A stretch of DNA of 18,407 bases from Candidatus Collierbacteria bacterium. Lineage in GTDB: Bacteria > Patescibacteriota > Microgenomatia > UBA1400 > MFAQ01. The translations under genes were made by a program, and so were the position numbers. This document shows, in pieces, positions 6,448-13,923 of the stretch. The notes beneath the pieces were generated by a model that saw only the letters and a program-made list of their open reading frames with translations, had not been told where the DNA came from and did no database searches. How positions within the stretch are numbered: the first letter of the stretch is position 1; each line of letters begins with the position of its first letter. The DNA lies in assembly GCA_003531665.1 (NCBI GenBank), contig DQFC01000002.1, positions 38,518-56,924 on the forward strand. Direction: 5' to 3'.

Positions 6448-6561
6448 ATAACGTATTAGCGGCAAGAATCGGACCTGCCGGAAGCGCGGCTGGCGCTGAG
6501 GCGCGGTCAGAGGCGATTCAGCAGAATCGACCGTGGGACTCCGATTCCCATTACCCGCTCC
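6448..6561 (+). pseudogene. Degenerate tRNA-Gly 3' copy and hairpin-rich spacer
   Basis: The final 21 bp (6540-6560, beginning TCCGATTCC and ending ACCCGCTC) are identical to the T-loop and 3' end of tRNA-Gly at 6388-6408, and GTGGG precedes both. Just upstream, CGATTC-AGCA-GAATCG (6514-6529) resembles an anticodon arm with a shortened loop, and CGGTCAGAGG (6504-6513) weakly resembles the D-arm. The rest includes hairpin AGCGC-GGCTG-GCGCT (6483-6497) and an inverted copy of the T-arm core (GAATCGGA, 6465-6472). No functional tRNA folds from it. It may be an att-like scar or a decayed second tRNA gene. Confidence 0.6.
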
Positions 6562-6579
6562 AAGCTTTTTGTAAGATAG

Positions 6580-6585
6580 TATACT
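6580..6585 (+). promoter_or_regulatory. -10 element of the 6593 gene (leaderless)
   Basis: TATACT ends 7 nt before ATG 6593, so the transcript should begin at or next to the start codon. No Shine-Dalgarno sequence is present. Confidence 0.6.
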
Positions 6586-6592
6586 TTAAGAT

Positions 6593-7192
6593 ATGGTCAA
6601 AGTTGTGATGCTGTTGATTCTGCTGGCGGTACTCACTCTGGGCATTATCTGGGTTACCGAGAAATCTCCACCAAAGGATCTGACAGACGATCTCTTGGTC
6701 TCCAACTCTCTTGCCATCCCACAGCCGGAAACCTTAGGCGCTTCGACTACGCTCACCCGCAGATCCTCTAATTGGAAACCCTATTCGGACAAGGTAATGG
6801 GTTTTCAGATTCAATATCCGGATGGCATCACCGCCAAAAAAGAAAATAATGGCTCTCTGACTATTTCCAAAGACGGATTATTTATTACTATTTCCAGTGA
6901 GACGTTACCGGGTAAGGACACGGTGAATACTATTGCCGAACAAGACATTAACCAAAAAATTAATATAATGGGGGACAATTTTAAACTATTGGAGACCATC
7001 TCCCCTGTTTCGATCGGCTCGATTACCGGTATTACTTACACTACGGCAGAGGACTCAAAAGAAATAACTTATTTCTACGTCCCCAAAACCTTAAGCTACT
7101 TGTTAATCACCAATTCAACAGATACTTCCGATGACAAATTAATTTCTACCTCAGACGATATCATCTATTCTCTTGAGCTACTCGAGAAGTAA
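6593..7192 (+). CDS. Membrane-anchored exported protein of unknown function
   Basis: 199 residues. An N-terminal transmembrane helix (VVMLLILLAVLTLGIIWV) is followed by a low-complexity linker (~residues 24-60) and a beta-rich extracytoplasmic domain. Its start, WKPYSDKVMGFQIQYPDG, resembles PsbP/lipoprotein-like domains of the type often found in small exported Gram-positive and CPR proteins. No lipobox cysteine and no catalytic motif seen. The linker segment LGASTTLTRR is encoded by 6741-6757 (CTTCGACTACGCTCACC), which looks like a common dispersed-repeat core rather than normal coding sequence. Start ATG 6593 is supported by the -10 seven bases upstream. The exact family is not recognised. 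Confidence 0.8.
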   Translation: MVKVVMLLILLAVLTLGIIWVTEKSPPKDLTDDLLVSNSLAIPQPETLGASTTLTRRSSNWKPYSDKVMGFQIQYPDGITAKKENNGSLTISKDGLFITISSETLPGKDTVNTIAEQDINQKINIMGDNFKLLETISPVSIGSITGITYTTAEDSKEITYFYVPKTLSYLLITNSTDTSDDKLISTSDDIIYSLELLEK

Positions 7193-7201
7193 ACTTTAGT
7201 T

Positions 7202-7207
7202 TACAAT
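7202..7207 (+). promoter_or_regulatory. -10 element of the YgjP-like gene (leaderless)
   Basis: TACAAT ends 7 nt before GTG 7215, the same spacing as at 6580 and 12964. It lies in the 22-bp gap after the previous gene. Confidence 0.55.
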
Positions 7208-7214
7208 AGTCGGC

Positions 7215-7916
7215 GTGCCACTTTTCCAATATAAAGTCATCAGGGTAAGAAAACTATCCATCGCCACCACGATTAGCGTTCATCCGGAGAGGGGAGTTGT
7301 TGTTCGCGCACCTTTTTGGTTATCGTCGTCAGCTATTCAAAAATTTGTAGAGGAAAAATCCGAATGGATCAACAAACACCTAAAGAAGATTGGGTCAACA
7401 GTTCCGGAAAAAAAATATTTGGAAGGAGAGATGCATCTATACTTTGGTCAAGAGTATCCATTGAAAATCAATCTCATCAACACACCCATTAGAACTTCAG
7501 TGGAGATGGCCGAAAACTCAATTAAGGTGGATCTCTATCAGGGTCACACTGAAGATAAGAAGGGTCTGGAGATAAAGGAAGGTCTCTTGCGGTGGTATCT
7601 CGAAACGGGAATCTCCGTAATTACCGAAAAGGTAAACTTCTATACAGAAAAAGTGGGGGTAAACTATAGTCGTATTGATATCAAAAAAGTTTCTTCCATC
7701 TGGGGAAGCTGTTCTCCAAACAACCGCTTGAGTTTTAATCGAAAATTAATTATGGCCCCTCACGAAGTGGTGGATTACGTGATAATACATGAGATCTGCC
7801 ACCTGGTTCACCGGAATCACAGTAGTCGGTTTTGGGCACTCGTCGCCAAGTATGACCCAAAATACAAAGAACATCGTCGATGGCTATATCGCAATCATTT
7901 ATTACTTTCTATCTAA
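7215..7916 (+). CDS. YgjP/SprT-like zinc metallopeptidase (DUF45 family)
   Basis: 233 residues from GTG 7215. The first half is a beta-rich domain (IATTISVHPERGVVVRAP). The second carries IWGSCSPNNRLSFN and the zinc motif HEICHLVHRNH (residues ~192-202), matching the YgjP-like M48-superfamily pattern HExxH..xNH. E. coli YgjP has been described as acting on UTP, and SprT relatives as metalloproteases, so the substrate is open. The start fits the family N-terminus and the TACAAT box 7 nt upstream. The downstream helicase begins 1 nt after the stop codon, so they are probably co-transcribed. Confidence 0.9.
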   Translation: MPLFQYKVIRVRKLSIATTISVHPERGVVVRAPFWLSSSAIQKFVEEKSEWINKHLKKIGSTVPEKKYLEGEMHLYFGQEYPLKINLINTPIRTSVEMAENSIKVDLYQGHTEDKKGLEIKEGLLRWYLETGISVITEKVNFYTEKVGVNYSRIDIKKVSSIWGSCSPNNRLSFNRKLIMAPHEVVDYVIIHEICHLVHRNHSSRFWALVAKYDPKYKEHRRWLYRNHLLLSI

Positions 7917-7917
7917 G

Positions 7918-9225
7918 ATGCCAATCGATTTTGACGAAACCTTTAAAAAAGCCCTCGATATCCTGGAAAACAGCTCAGAGAATGTGTTTTTGACAGGGAA
8001 TGCAGGTACCGGAAAATCTACCTTATTGGATCACTTTCGCAATCACACAACAAAAAATGTCGCCGTTGTAGCTCCTACGGGAGTAGCGGCATTAAATGTC
8101 CACGGAGAAACAATACATTCTTTTTTTGGCTTTCCACCTAACGTGACACCGGAAAGGGCCGTTTTGGAAGCAAAACATTCCAAAAAGGTCAAAATTTATA
8201 ATGCCCTGGATATTCTGATAGTCGACGAAATATCTATGGTCAGAGCCGACCTCTTGGACAGTATCGACTCATTTTTAAAATCCGTAAGAAAAAAGAACCT
8301 CTCTTTTGGAGGCGTTCGGATCATCATGGTGGGCGATCTCCATCAGTTACCTCCCGTGGTTACACATTTAGAAAAAGACGCCCTTCTGGCTCTATATGAA
8401 ACACCTTATTTTTTTTCATCAAAAGTCTTTAAGAGTCTTTTTCAAGGACTATATTCTCAACTAAGATACATCGAGCTTCAGACCATTTATCGACAGTCGG
8501 AAAAAAAGTTTATAGAAATTCTGAATCGAATCAGAAACAACATTACGACCGATGAGGATCTGATAGAAATAAATAATCAAATTATTTGCGAAGGAGACTG
8601 TATCGATAGCTACATCATCCTTACGGCACTAAACGATCAGGCAGACAAAATTAATCAGGTTAGGCTTGATGAAATTGAAGGTCCGTTATACTCCTTCCAC
8701 GCTACCAGAACGGGAGATTTTTCTCTTCAACAAGCTCCAGCCGCCGATATGGTTACTCTCAAAACAGGGGCTCGGGTAATGCTTCTCAATAACGATGTTC
8801 AAGACCGTTGGATAAATGGAACTGTGGGAACATTGTTCAAAGCAGAGTCAAATTGTGTTTATGTAAAGATTGACGGGGGCGAAGTCGAGAAAATCGAACC
8901 CTTCACCTGGACATCATACAAAACCTCTTTCAATCAAGAAAATTCATCTTTGGAAACAAAAGAGATCGGTAGTTTCAAACAACTACCCATAAGACTTGCC
9001 TGGGCTATTACTATTCACAAGAGTCAGGGAAAAACTTTTGAAAAAGTTGTAGTTGACTTGGGAAGGGGAGCCTTCGCACACGGTCAAACATATGTTGCCC
9101 TCAGTCGCTGTACTACCCTGTCAGGACTTAGGCTGGTTCGTCCGCTTGACCGACAATCAATCATCATGGATAGACGGGTCTTGGATTTTCTGACTAGTCT
9201 TAGGCTCTTGGTTGGGCAACTCTAA
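7918..9225 (+). CDS. Pif1-family ATP-dependent DNA helicase
   Basis: 435 residues, superfamily 1B helicase core. Walker A GNAGTGKST (residues 27-35), APTGVAALNVHGETIHSFF (motif Ia region), Walker B VDEISM (102-107), GDLHQLPPV (motif III), a Q-IYRQ motif, and C-terminal AWAITIHKSQGKTFEKVVVDLG and YVALSRC (motifs V/VI). It unwinds DNA 5'-3' using ATP, in replication, recombination or resolution of structured DNA. Bacterial Pif1-like proteins of this short form are common in CPR genomes. Start ATG 7918 follows the YgjP stop by one base; an upstream open frame to 7789 lies in that gene and is rejected. The 3' end overlaps the convergent MFS gene by 26 bp. Confidence 0.92.
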   Translation: MPIDFDETFKKALDILENSSENVFLTGNAGTGKSTLLDHFRNHTTKNVAVVAPTGVAALNVHGETIHSFFGFPPNVTPERAVLEAKHSKKVKIYNALDILIVDEISMVRADLLDSIDSFLKSVRKKNLSFGGVRIIMVGDLHQLPPVVTHLEKDALLALYETPYFFSSKVFKSLFQGLYSQLRYIELQTIYRQSEKKFIEILNRIRNNITTDEDLIEINNQIICEGDCIDSYIILTALNDQADKINQVRLDEIEGPLYSFHATRTGDFSLQQAPAADMVTLKTGARVMLLNNDVQDRWINGTVGTLFKAESNCVYVKIDGGEVEKIEPFTWTSYKTSFNQENSSLETKEIGSFKQLPIRLAWAITIHKSQGKTFEKVVVDLGRGAFAHGQTYVALSRCTTLSGLRLVRPLDRQSIIMDRRVLDFLTSLRLLVGQL

Positions 9226-10384
9226 CTCTCTTTGTAAGAATGAGAAACAAAAAGGCGGCAATAAGAGCCATTACTCCGCCAAAGTAAAAAGGAGTTCTGA
9301 CTCCGGAAAAGGTCCAAAGCGCACCGGCTAGGGTAGAGGCCAAAAAAGTTCCTATTCCCATTAAGGTTTGATATATGCCAAAAGCTGAAGCCGATATCTC
9401 ATGAGGAATTAGTTTTGAAATATATGCCTTGCTCACTCCGTCGGTCAGAGCCATATATATTCCGTAAATGGGGAATAGTAGCCAAATCCAAACCGAAGAG
9501 TTGATGAAGCCAAAGCCCAGGTAGACTATGGCAAACATAATAAATCCAATGAACAGCACTTTTCTGGCTCCTATTTTGTCAGCCATAATCCCTGCAGGCA
9601 GGGAGAGTAGCGCATAGATTGAGTTAAAGAGTACATACGTAAAAATAGTTAGCCCCAGAGACAGTCCCAAACTTTGAGCTCTGAGAATCATAAACACATC
9701 TGAGCTATTTCCAAGAGTAAATATAAAACTGATCAGTAGGAAAATCTTGAAAGATTGATTAGCCTTACTCCACTCAAAACGTAATCCGGTCAAGCCAAGA
9801 GGCTTCTTTTTTCTCTCCTTAACAAAAAACACGAACATAAGAACACCTAGCAGCGCCGGGAAAAAAGCCGCAAAAAATAACATGCGGTAGTTACCCCCCA
9901 GCCATTTTAGAACCAGTATCGAAAGTAAGGGCCCTACGACAGCACCAAGGGAATCCATGGTTCTGTGGAATCCAAAGTTCCGACCTCTGCTCACTTTGTC
10001 CGAACTCTCGGTGATAAGTGCGTCACGAGCTGAGGTTCTAACTCCTTTTCCGGTCCGGTTGATCACTCGAGCGAACATGACTAGCGGCCATGTACCAGCC
10101 AAGGACATTACCAGATGGGAAAAAGTGGCAAAGCTGTAGCCCCAAACAACATAAGGTTTCCTTTTTTGAGAACGATCGGAGAAGACACCGCTAAACGCCA
10201 TTAAAATTTTGGATATGGAGTCTGCCAATCCTTCCACAAATCCCACGACCAGAGCCGGAGCCCCGAGAACTGACATAAGGAATATGGGAACAATCGGATA
10301 AACCATCTCTGAAGCGACGTCGTTAAGAAAGCTAACAACCCCCAGAACAATTACATTGGCTGAAATACCCTTTTTCCTCTCCAT
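9200..10384 (-). CDS. Major facilitator superfamily transporter
   Basis: 394 residues, about 12 transmembrane segments in two six-helix halves. FLNDVASEMVYPIVPIFL in helix 1 and FGFHRTMDSLGAVVGPLLS in helix 5 are typical of a bacterial MFS subgroup; the loop 2-3 motif-A region reads GVFSDRSQKRKP, and a second copy is AGIMADKIGARK in the C-terminal half. It would move a small solute or drug across the cytoplasmic membrane by proton coupling; substrate unknown. ATG 10384 is supported by a possible TATCAT box 8 nt upstream. The gene is divergent from the PAP2 gene with only 21 bp between start codons, so their promoters must overlap. Confidence 0.9.
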   Translation of the reverse strand: MERKKGISANVIVLGVVSFLNDVASEMVYPIVPIFLMSVLGAPALVVGFVEGLADSISKILMAFSGVFSDRSQKRKPYVVWGYSFATFSHLVMSLAGTWPLVMFARVINRTGKGVRTSARDALITESSDKVSRGRNFGFHRTMDSLGAVVGPLLSILVLKWLGGNYRMLFFAAFFPALLGVLMFVFFVKERKKKPLGLTGLRFEWSKANQSFKIFLLISFIFTLGNSSDVFMILRAQSLGLSLGLTIFTYVLFNSIYALLSLPAGIMADKIGARKVLFIGFIMFAIVYLGFGFINSSVWIWLLFPIYGIYMALTDGVSKAYISKLIPHEISASAFGIYQTLMGIGTFLASTLAGALWTFSGVRTPFYFGGVMALIAAFLFLILTKRVRVAQPRA

Positions 10385-10405
10385 ACTTTAAAATGATACC
10401 ATTCC

Positions 10406-11038
10406 ATGAAATCCAAGAAATCAAATAAACCAATCAAGGCACTAAACGTTATTCTTATTGGGTTAATTTTTGTTTTTGTTCTAATAGGTCTCTTGGCTCA
10501 CCGATATGCCTATTTTGGATACGACCTAGCCATTAGTCGTCAACTACAGAGTTTTCACAACCCCATATTCTCCACGGCAATGATCCTTGTTAGTGAAGTT
10601 GGTAACGATCACAACTTGGAAATAATTGTGGTTTTGGCAATGTCTCTCCTCTTTTTTACCGGACTAAAAGCTGAAGCCGTCAAAACGGCTCTTCTCACTG
10701 TTGCTAGCGCCACAGCGGGCAGTCTAGCAAAAAGCTTCATCAATCGTCCGCGTCCAGACATGGAACTCGTTTACATCCAAGGAGTGTACCAAGACAAAAG
10801 TTTTCCAAGTCTGCACGTTCTAACGTTTACTGTCTTTTTTGGGTATATGCTATATCTGGCAATATACAAAGTAAGGACCAAATGGCTTCAATTATTTATT
10901 TCCCTGTCTGCCATCATCTTGATACTCACAATAGGAATCTCTAGAATCTACCTCGGAGCCCACTGGGCAAGCGATGTTGCTGGTGGTTACCTGCTTGGAG
11001 CAGCTTTTCTGATTTTGGCAATTATATTAGGTCGGTAA
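10406..11038 (+). CDS. PAP2 family membrane phosphatase
   Basis: 210 residues, six hydrophobic segments. The three phosphatase motifs are complete: KSFINRPRP (K109..R114-P115), FPSLHV (P134-S-L-H137, general acid His) and SRIYLGAHWASD (S179-R180..H186..D190). Family members remove phosphate from lipid phosphates such as undecaprenyl pyrophosphate or phosphatidic acid on the outer face of the membrane. That would fit recycling of the lipid carrier used by the polysaccharide genes at 1-4618, but the link is only inferred. The start codon is 21 bp from the divergent MFS start. The next gene starts 17 nt after the stop and may be co-transcribed. Confidence 0.92.
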   Translation: MKSKKSNKPIKALNVILIGLIFVFVLIGLLAHRYAYFGYDLAISRQLQSFHNPIFSTAMILVSEVGNDHNLEIIVVLAMSLLFFTGLKAEAVKTALLTVASATAGSLAKSFINRPRPDMELVYIQGVYQDKSFPSLHVLTFTVFFGYMLYLAIYKVRTKWLQLFISLSAIILILTIGISRIYLGAHWASDVAGGYLLGAAFLILAIILGR

Positions 11039-11055
11039 GTATCAGTTAAAACACC

Positions 11056-11934
11056 ATGGCAAAAGATAAATATTCCGCAGTTTGGATTTCGCATACTTCA
11101 ATCAATGATTTTTTGCAATGTCCCAGAGCCTACTTTTTAAAAAATATTTTCAAAGATAGAAGTTCGGGGAACAAGATCCAAATCATTTCTCCCTCGCTTG
11201 CACTAGGGTCGGCCGTTCACGAAGTTCTTGAGTCTCTATCCACGGTTCCTACAGAGATCCGTTTTGAGGAGTCATTGGTCTTGAAGCTTGATCAGGTTTG
11301 GGAAAAATTATCCGGGAAAAAAGGCGGGTTCAAAGATTTGGATGAGGAACATAAATATAAAGAAAGAGGTAAAGCTATGCTGAGGCGGGTGATGGATCAT
11401 CCGGGACCACTTCTGAATCTGGCAGTCAAAATTAAAGAGAGTTTGCCGTACTTCTGGTTGTCTGAGGAGGAAAATATTATCCTTTGTGGCAAAATCGACT
11501 GGTTGGAATATTTAAAAGAAGCGGACGGTATTCACATCATCGATTTTAAAACAAGCAAGAAAGAGGAAACGGGTGAATCTCTTCAGCTTCCCATCTACCA
11601 TCTCTTGGTAGCTAGATGCCAAAAGAGACCGGTGGCCAAGGCAAGTTATTGGTATCTGGATTTTTCTGATTTGCCAAAAGAAAAAGATCTTCCGGACGTT
11701 ACGAAGGCAGAAACCAAGCTCTTGGATATCGGACGCAAAATAAAATTAGCCCGAAAGCTCGAAAGATTCGAGTGCCCAAATGGAAAGAGTGGCTGTATTC
11801 ACTGTTTGCCGCTAGAGTCTGTCGCCAGGGGAGAGGGAGAAAAGGTGGGGGAGATGGGTCACCGTGACACCTACATTCTCGAGAAAGAAAGCATTCAGGA
11901 AATAGACGACACCGAAGACAGCTTCATCATCTAA
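11056..11934 (+). CDS. PD-(D/E)XK nuclease family protein, Cas4/AddB-like, four-cysteine type
   Basis: 292 residues. S-x-x-N-D-F-L-Q-C-P-R-A-Y-F (Cys22), GSAVHEVLE (motif His), CGKIDWLEY (Asp), HIIDFKTSKK (D..K active site), QLPIYHLLV (Gln-Tyr motif) and ECPNGKSGCIHC (C240, C247, C250) follow the order of RecB-type nuclease domains with an iron-sulphur cluster as in Cas4, AddB and Dna2. It would act as a DNA exonuclease in recombination or repair. No CRISPR array or cas gene is in the window, so Cas4 proper is unlikely. The basic/acidic C-terminal tail is variable. A second family member lies at 15750. The start is the only sensible ATG, with no clear SD. Confidence 0.88.
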   Translation: MAKDKYSAVWISHTSINDFLQCPRAYFLKNIFKDRSSGNKIQIISPSLALGSAVHEVLESLSTVPTEIRFEESLVLKLDQVWEKLSGKKGGFKDLDEEHKYKERGKAMLRRVMDHPGPLLNLAVKIKESLPYFWLSEEENIILCGKIDWLEYLKEADGIHIIDFKTSKKEETGESLQLPIYHLLVARCQKRPVAKASYWYLDFSDLPKEKDLPDVTKAETKLLDIGRKIKLARKLERFECPNGKSGCIHCLPLESVARGEGEKVGEMGHRDTYILEKESIQEIDDTEDSFII

Positions 11935-11979
11935 TATTATCCACACTGAGATCTGATATCCGAGAACTGAGACCCAGTA

Positions 11980-12897
11980 TTAGTATGCCGCAATGGCGAC
12001 AGCAAAGGAGTTTTGTGCATAGATACATCCCCACACATATTCTCCGCCCGCCAGCAGTGCTTTGTGTCCGAGCGTGTCCTCCCAAGCTTGAATCGTCTCT
12101 GAGGCGGAAGAATAACCTTGAGCCAAAAACTCACTAGTGTTGTATTTTTCGGAAATCCATTTTAGGTCTGGTCGATCCAGCACCGGAACAAACCCGGCGT
12201 GTCCATCCAGCTTTCCCAGCTCGAGAAGCTGGTTTAGTCTGATGGAGGCAATGGTACAAAGCTCGTCTCTTTGTTTCAAGGGATTTACACCTAGCTCGAC
12301 ACGTCGTTTGTTGACAGCTTCCCAAAGATTCGGACCACCCCAAGCAATCTTTTTAGGCGCCGGCACTAGTTTACGCGGTGAGACCAAAATGACATAAACA
12401 TTTACTTTGTCTTGATCGTTTTTGATTGCGATGCCCGCGTCACGAAAATCTGGATGTAGTAAGGTTCCTTTGGTAATACTGTCAGTCAGCCAATTAGAAA
12501 CCGGATCATTGGTCTTAAAAAAATCGGTTAATATCAGGTCACCAATTAAGTTTGCTTCATATCCGGCATTCTTTATTGCCACTTCTCTGGTAAGTCCGGT
12601 GGTGACTCCTTCATAGTCTTTTTCCGTCAAGACAACGGAGAGTCGTCCCAATGCGGCCTGATTCAGCTTTTCGTTAAGTTTTATTTTGGAAAACCCTTCC
12701 TGCTCACGGGCGGAATTTATTTTTGTCAGCACAAAATCGATGGTCCAATCTTGTAGAAAGGGGGTATTGTTTCTCTCTACATAAATAGTTCGATTGGCCA
12801 ATTCCAAACCGATATTTCTAAAAGGAATCAGTTTAAATCCAAAAACTATTATTCCAAAACCCACAGCCAAAAGTAATAAATGAGAAAGCGTCTTCAC
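11980..12897 (-). CDS. Membrane-anchored protein with two CAP/SCP domains
   Basis: 305 residues from GTG 12897. An N-terminal transmembrane/signal helix (LSHLLLLAVGFGIIVFGF) is followed by two CAP-like domains. The first runs from VLTKINSAREQEGFSKIKLNEKL to about VYVILV, the second from LWEAVNKRRVELGVNPL to YAQNSFAVAIAAY; the latter has DGHAGF and GHKALL in place of the family's HxxxM and GHr segments. CAP domains are found in secreted proteins of uncertain function (CAP, PR-1, YkwD); the tandem arrangement is unusual and suggests internal duplication with strong divergence. Minus-strand TATACT at 12904-12909 ends 6 nt before GTG, so the mRNA should be leaderless. Confidence 0.82.
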   Translation of the reverse strand: MKTLSHLLLLAVGFGIIVFGFKLIPFRNIGLELANRTIYVERNNTPFLQDWTIDFVLTKINSAREQEGFSKIKLNEKLNQAALGRLSVVLTEKDYEGVTTGLTREVAIKNAGYEANLIGDLILTDFFKTNDPVSNWLTDSITKGTLLHPDFRDAGIAIKNDQDKVNVYVILVSPRKLVPAPKKIAWGGPNLWEAVNKRRVELGVNPLKQRDELCTIASIRLNQLLELGKLDGHAGFVPVLDRPDLKWISEKYNTSEFLAQGYSSASETIQAWEDTLGHKALLAGGEYVWGCIYAQNSFAVAIAAY

Positions 12898-12903
12898 TGT
12901 TTC

Positions 12904-12909
12904 AGTATA
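12904..12909 (-). promoter_or_regulatory. -10 element of the CAP-domain gene (leaderless)
   Basis: TATACT on the minus strand, 6 nt before GTG 12897. Confidence 0.55.
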
Positions 12910-12921
12910 AAAGATTTAAAT

Positions 12922-12958
12922 CGTCATTGCGAGTCAGACAATCTTCCGATCCATCGGA
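12922..12958. repeat. Second copy of the CGTCATTGCGAG repeat core plus hairpin
   Basis: CGTCATTGCGAG (12922-12933) is identical to 1537-1548 inside the GT2 gene. It is followed by TCCGAT-CC-ATCGGA (12945-12958), a 6-bp inverted repeat. It lies between the divergent CAP and HPF-like promoters, a normal intergenic position for this kind of element. Confidence 0.55.
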
Positions 12959-12963
12959 TACGC

Positions 12964-12969
12964 TACAAT
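12964..12969 (+). promoter_or_regulatory. -10 element of the HPF-like gene (leaderless)
   Basis: TACAAT ends 7 nt before ATG 12977 and overlaps the ATG at 12968. This argues that 12968 cannot be the start. Confidence 0.6.
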
Positions 12970-12976
12970 GAACATT

Positions 12977-13282
12977 ATGAACATAATTTTCAATCCCCAA
13001 AAGTTATCATTAAGCGATCGCTTTCGGCAGAGAATCCAGACAAAATTTGATCAGGGTTTGGGAAAGTTGTTAACCAATTACCAAGAGGATCTCAAAATCG
13101 CTTCACTTGCCATCGAGAAAGTCACTCGATCTGGTTATGAAATAAAGTTCGACATGAACTTGCCGGGTTGTCCTATAAATATTAGGGATACTCATCGGGT
13201 CCTGATGGACGGTGTCATAAGAGTTCGAAATCAAGCGAAAAGACAGGTCAAAAAATATCTAGAAAAGATGCGGGGCTACTGA
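12977..13282 (+). CDS. Ribosome hibernation promoting factor-like protein (HPF/YfiA/RaiA)
   Basis: 101 residues. Strand IIFNPQKLSLSDRFRQRIQTKFDQGLGKLL, then LKIASLAIEKV, SGYEIKFDMNLPGCPINIRDTH and a C-terminal basic helix VIRVRNQAKRQVKKYLEK give the beta-alpha-beta-beta-beta-alpha order of short HPF proteins. These bind the 30S decoding region and silence ribosomes in stationary phase. Similarity is moderate, so the assignment is probable, not certain. ATG 12977 is chosen over in-frame ATG 12968 because the TACAAT -10 (12964-12969) overlaps the latter and lies exactly 7 nt before the former. The stop overlaps the convergent gene by 7 bp. Confidence 0.68.
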   Translation: MNIIFNPQKLSLSDRFRQRIQTKFDQGLGKLLTNYQEDLKIASLAIEKVTRSGYEIKFDMNLPGCPINIRDTHRVLMDGVIRVRNQAKRQVKKYLEKMRGY

Positions 13283-13722
13283 CCTCGTTCTCTCTTCTCC
13301 ATTTCGTTTAGTTTCTTCCTCAAGACCACCTTTCGCATTACGCCATTGTGATTAACAAACTTAATATCATCGATTAGCTCACTTAGTGCCTTTATCAACT
13401 TGGTCCCGTATTTATCGAAAAGCGAATCCCATGATTTCTGAAAATTTTGCAGTTTAATATCAATGTCTCTTGGTCCATACGTCGCCAATATGTGGGCACC
13501 AACTAGCTCAAAAATAATTAATTTGGCTGCCGTCACCGTCTCCTGTTCTTCCAGCATATCCTGAGTTCTTCTGGGACTGAGATGATCTTCCGGAGCGAGA
13601 GTTCTCCTCAGCTGATCGTATGGGTTATCTCCCATTCTTTTGGGGATCCATGAATTATTTTCCGTCTTCTTCATATTCCGGCTTCCATAAACTGCCTCCA
13701 ACCTTTCTTGTAGGCTTGCCAT
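13276..13722 (-). CDS. Conserved-looking protein of unknown function, coupled to ferredoxin
   Basis: 148 residues, soluble and mostly helical. The N-terminus is rich in charged and Pro residues (RMGDNPYDQLRRTLAPEDHLSPRR), followed by helices (TVTAAKLIIFELVGAHIL, LQNFQKSWDSLFDKYGTKLIKALSELI) and a basic tail. I do not recognise the family. The ATG directly follows the TAG stop of the ferredoxin gene (TAGATG), so it is translated from the same message. That pairing hints at, but does not prove, a shared redox-linked or stress role. The 3' end overlaps the HPF-like gene's stop. Confidence 0.75.
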   Translation of the reverse strand: MASLQERLEAVYGSRNMKKTENNSWIPKRMGDNPYDQLRRTLAPEDHLSPRRTQDMLEEQETVTAAKLIIFELVGAHILATYGPRDIDIKLQNFQKSWDSLFDKYGTKLIKALSELIDDIKFVNHNGVMRKVVLRKKLNEMEKRERGQ

Positions 13723-13917
13723 CTATTTTACGAATGAAATGGCCTGAACCGGACAAACCTCGATAGCCATTTTTACGGCCTCAAGTACTTCGCTAGAGTT
13801 TAGATCGGCCGACTCGATCGGCTCTGAGATACCATCCTTGAGTACAAAAACTTTCTCCGCAATATCCACACAAACACCGCACCCTATGCACTTCGTTTCA
13901 TTTATTTTTACTTTCAT
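13723..13917 (-). CDS. 4Fe-4S ferredoxin, short monocluster type
   Basis: 64 residues. KCIGCGVCVD supplies C10, C13 and C16, and VCPVQAI supplies C55, the pattern of single-cluster ferredoxins of the Thermotoga/Desulfovibrio type, which carry one [4Fe-4S]. It is an electron carrier in the cytoplasm; no partner oxidoreductase lies in the window. It is the first gene of a two-gene unit with the unknown 13276-13722 gene. Minus-strand TAAAAT at 13924-13929 ends 6 nt before ATG 13917 (leaderless). The sequence just upstream of this -10 is shared with the GreA-like gene's promoter. Confidence 0.93.
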   Translation of the reverse strand: MKVKINETKCIGCGVCVDIAEKVFVLKDGISEPIESADLNSSEVLEAVKMAIEVCPVQAISFVK

Positions 13918-13923
13918 TTCTAT

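Noticed and set aside
7789..7917. N-terminal extension of the Pif1-like helicase
   Set aside because: It lies in another frame of the YgjP metallopeptidase's HExxH region; the helicase N-terminus starts naturally at ATG 7918.
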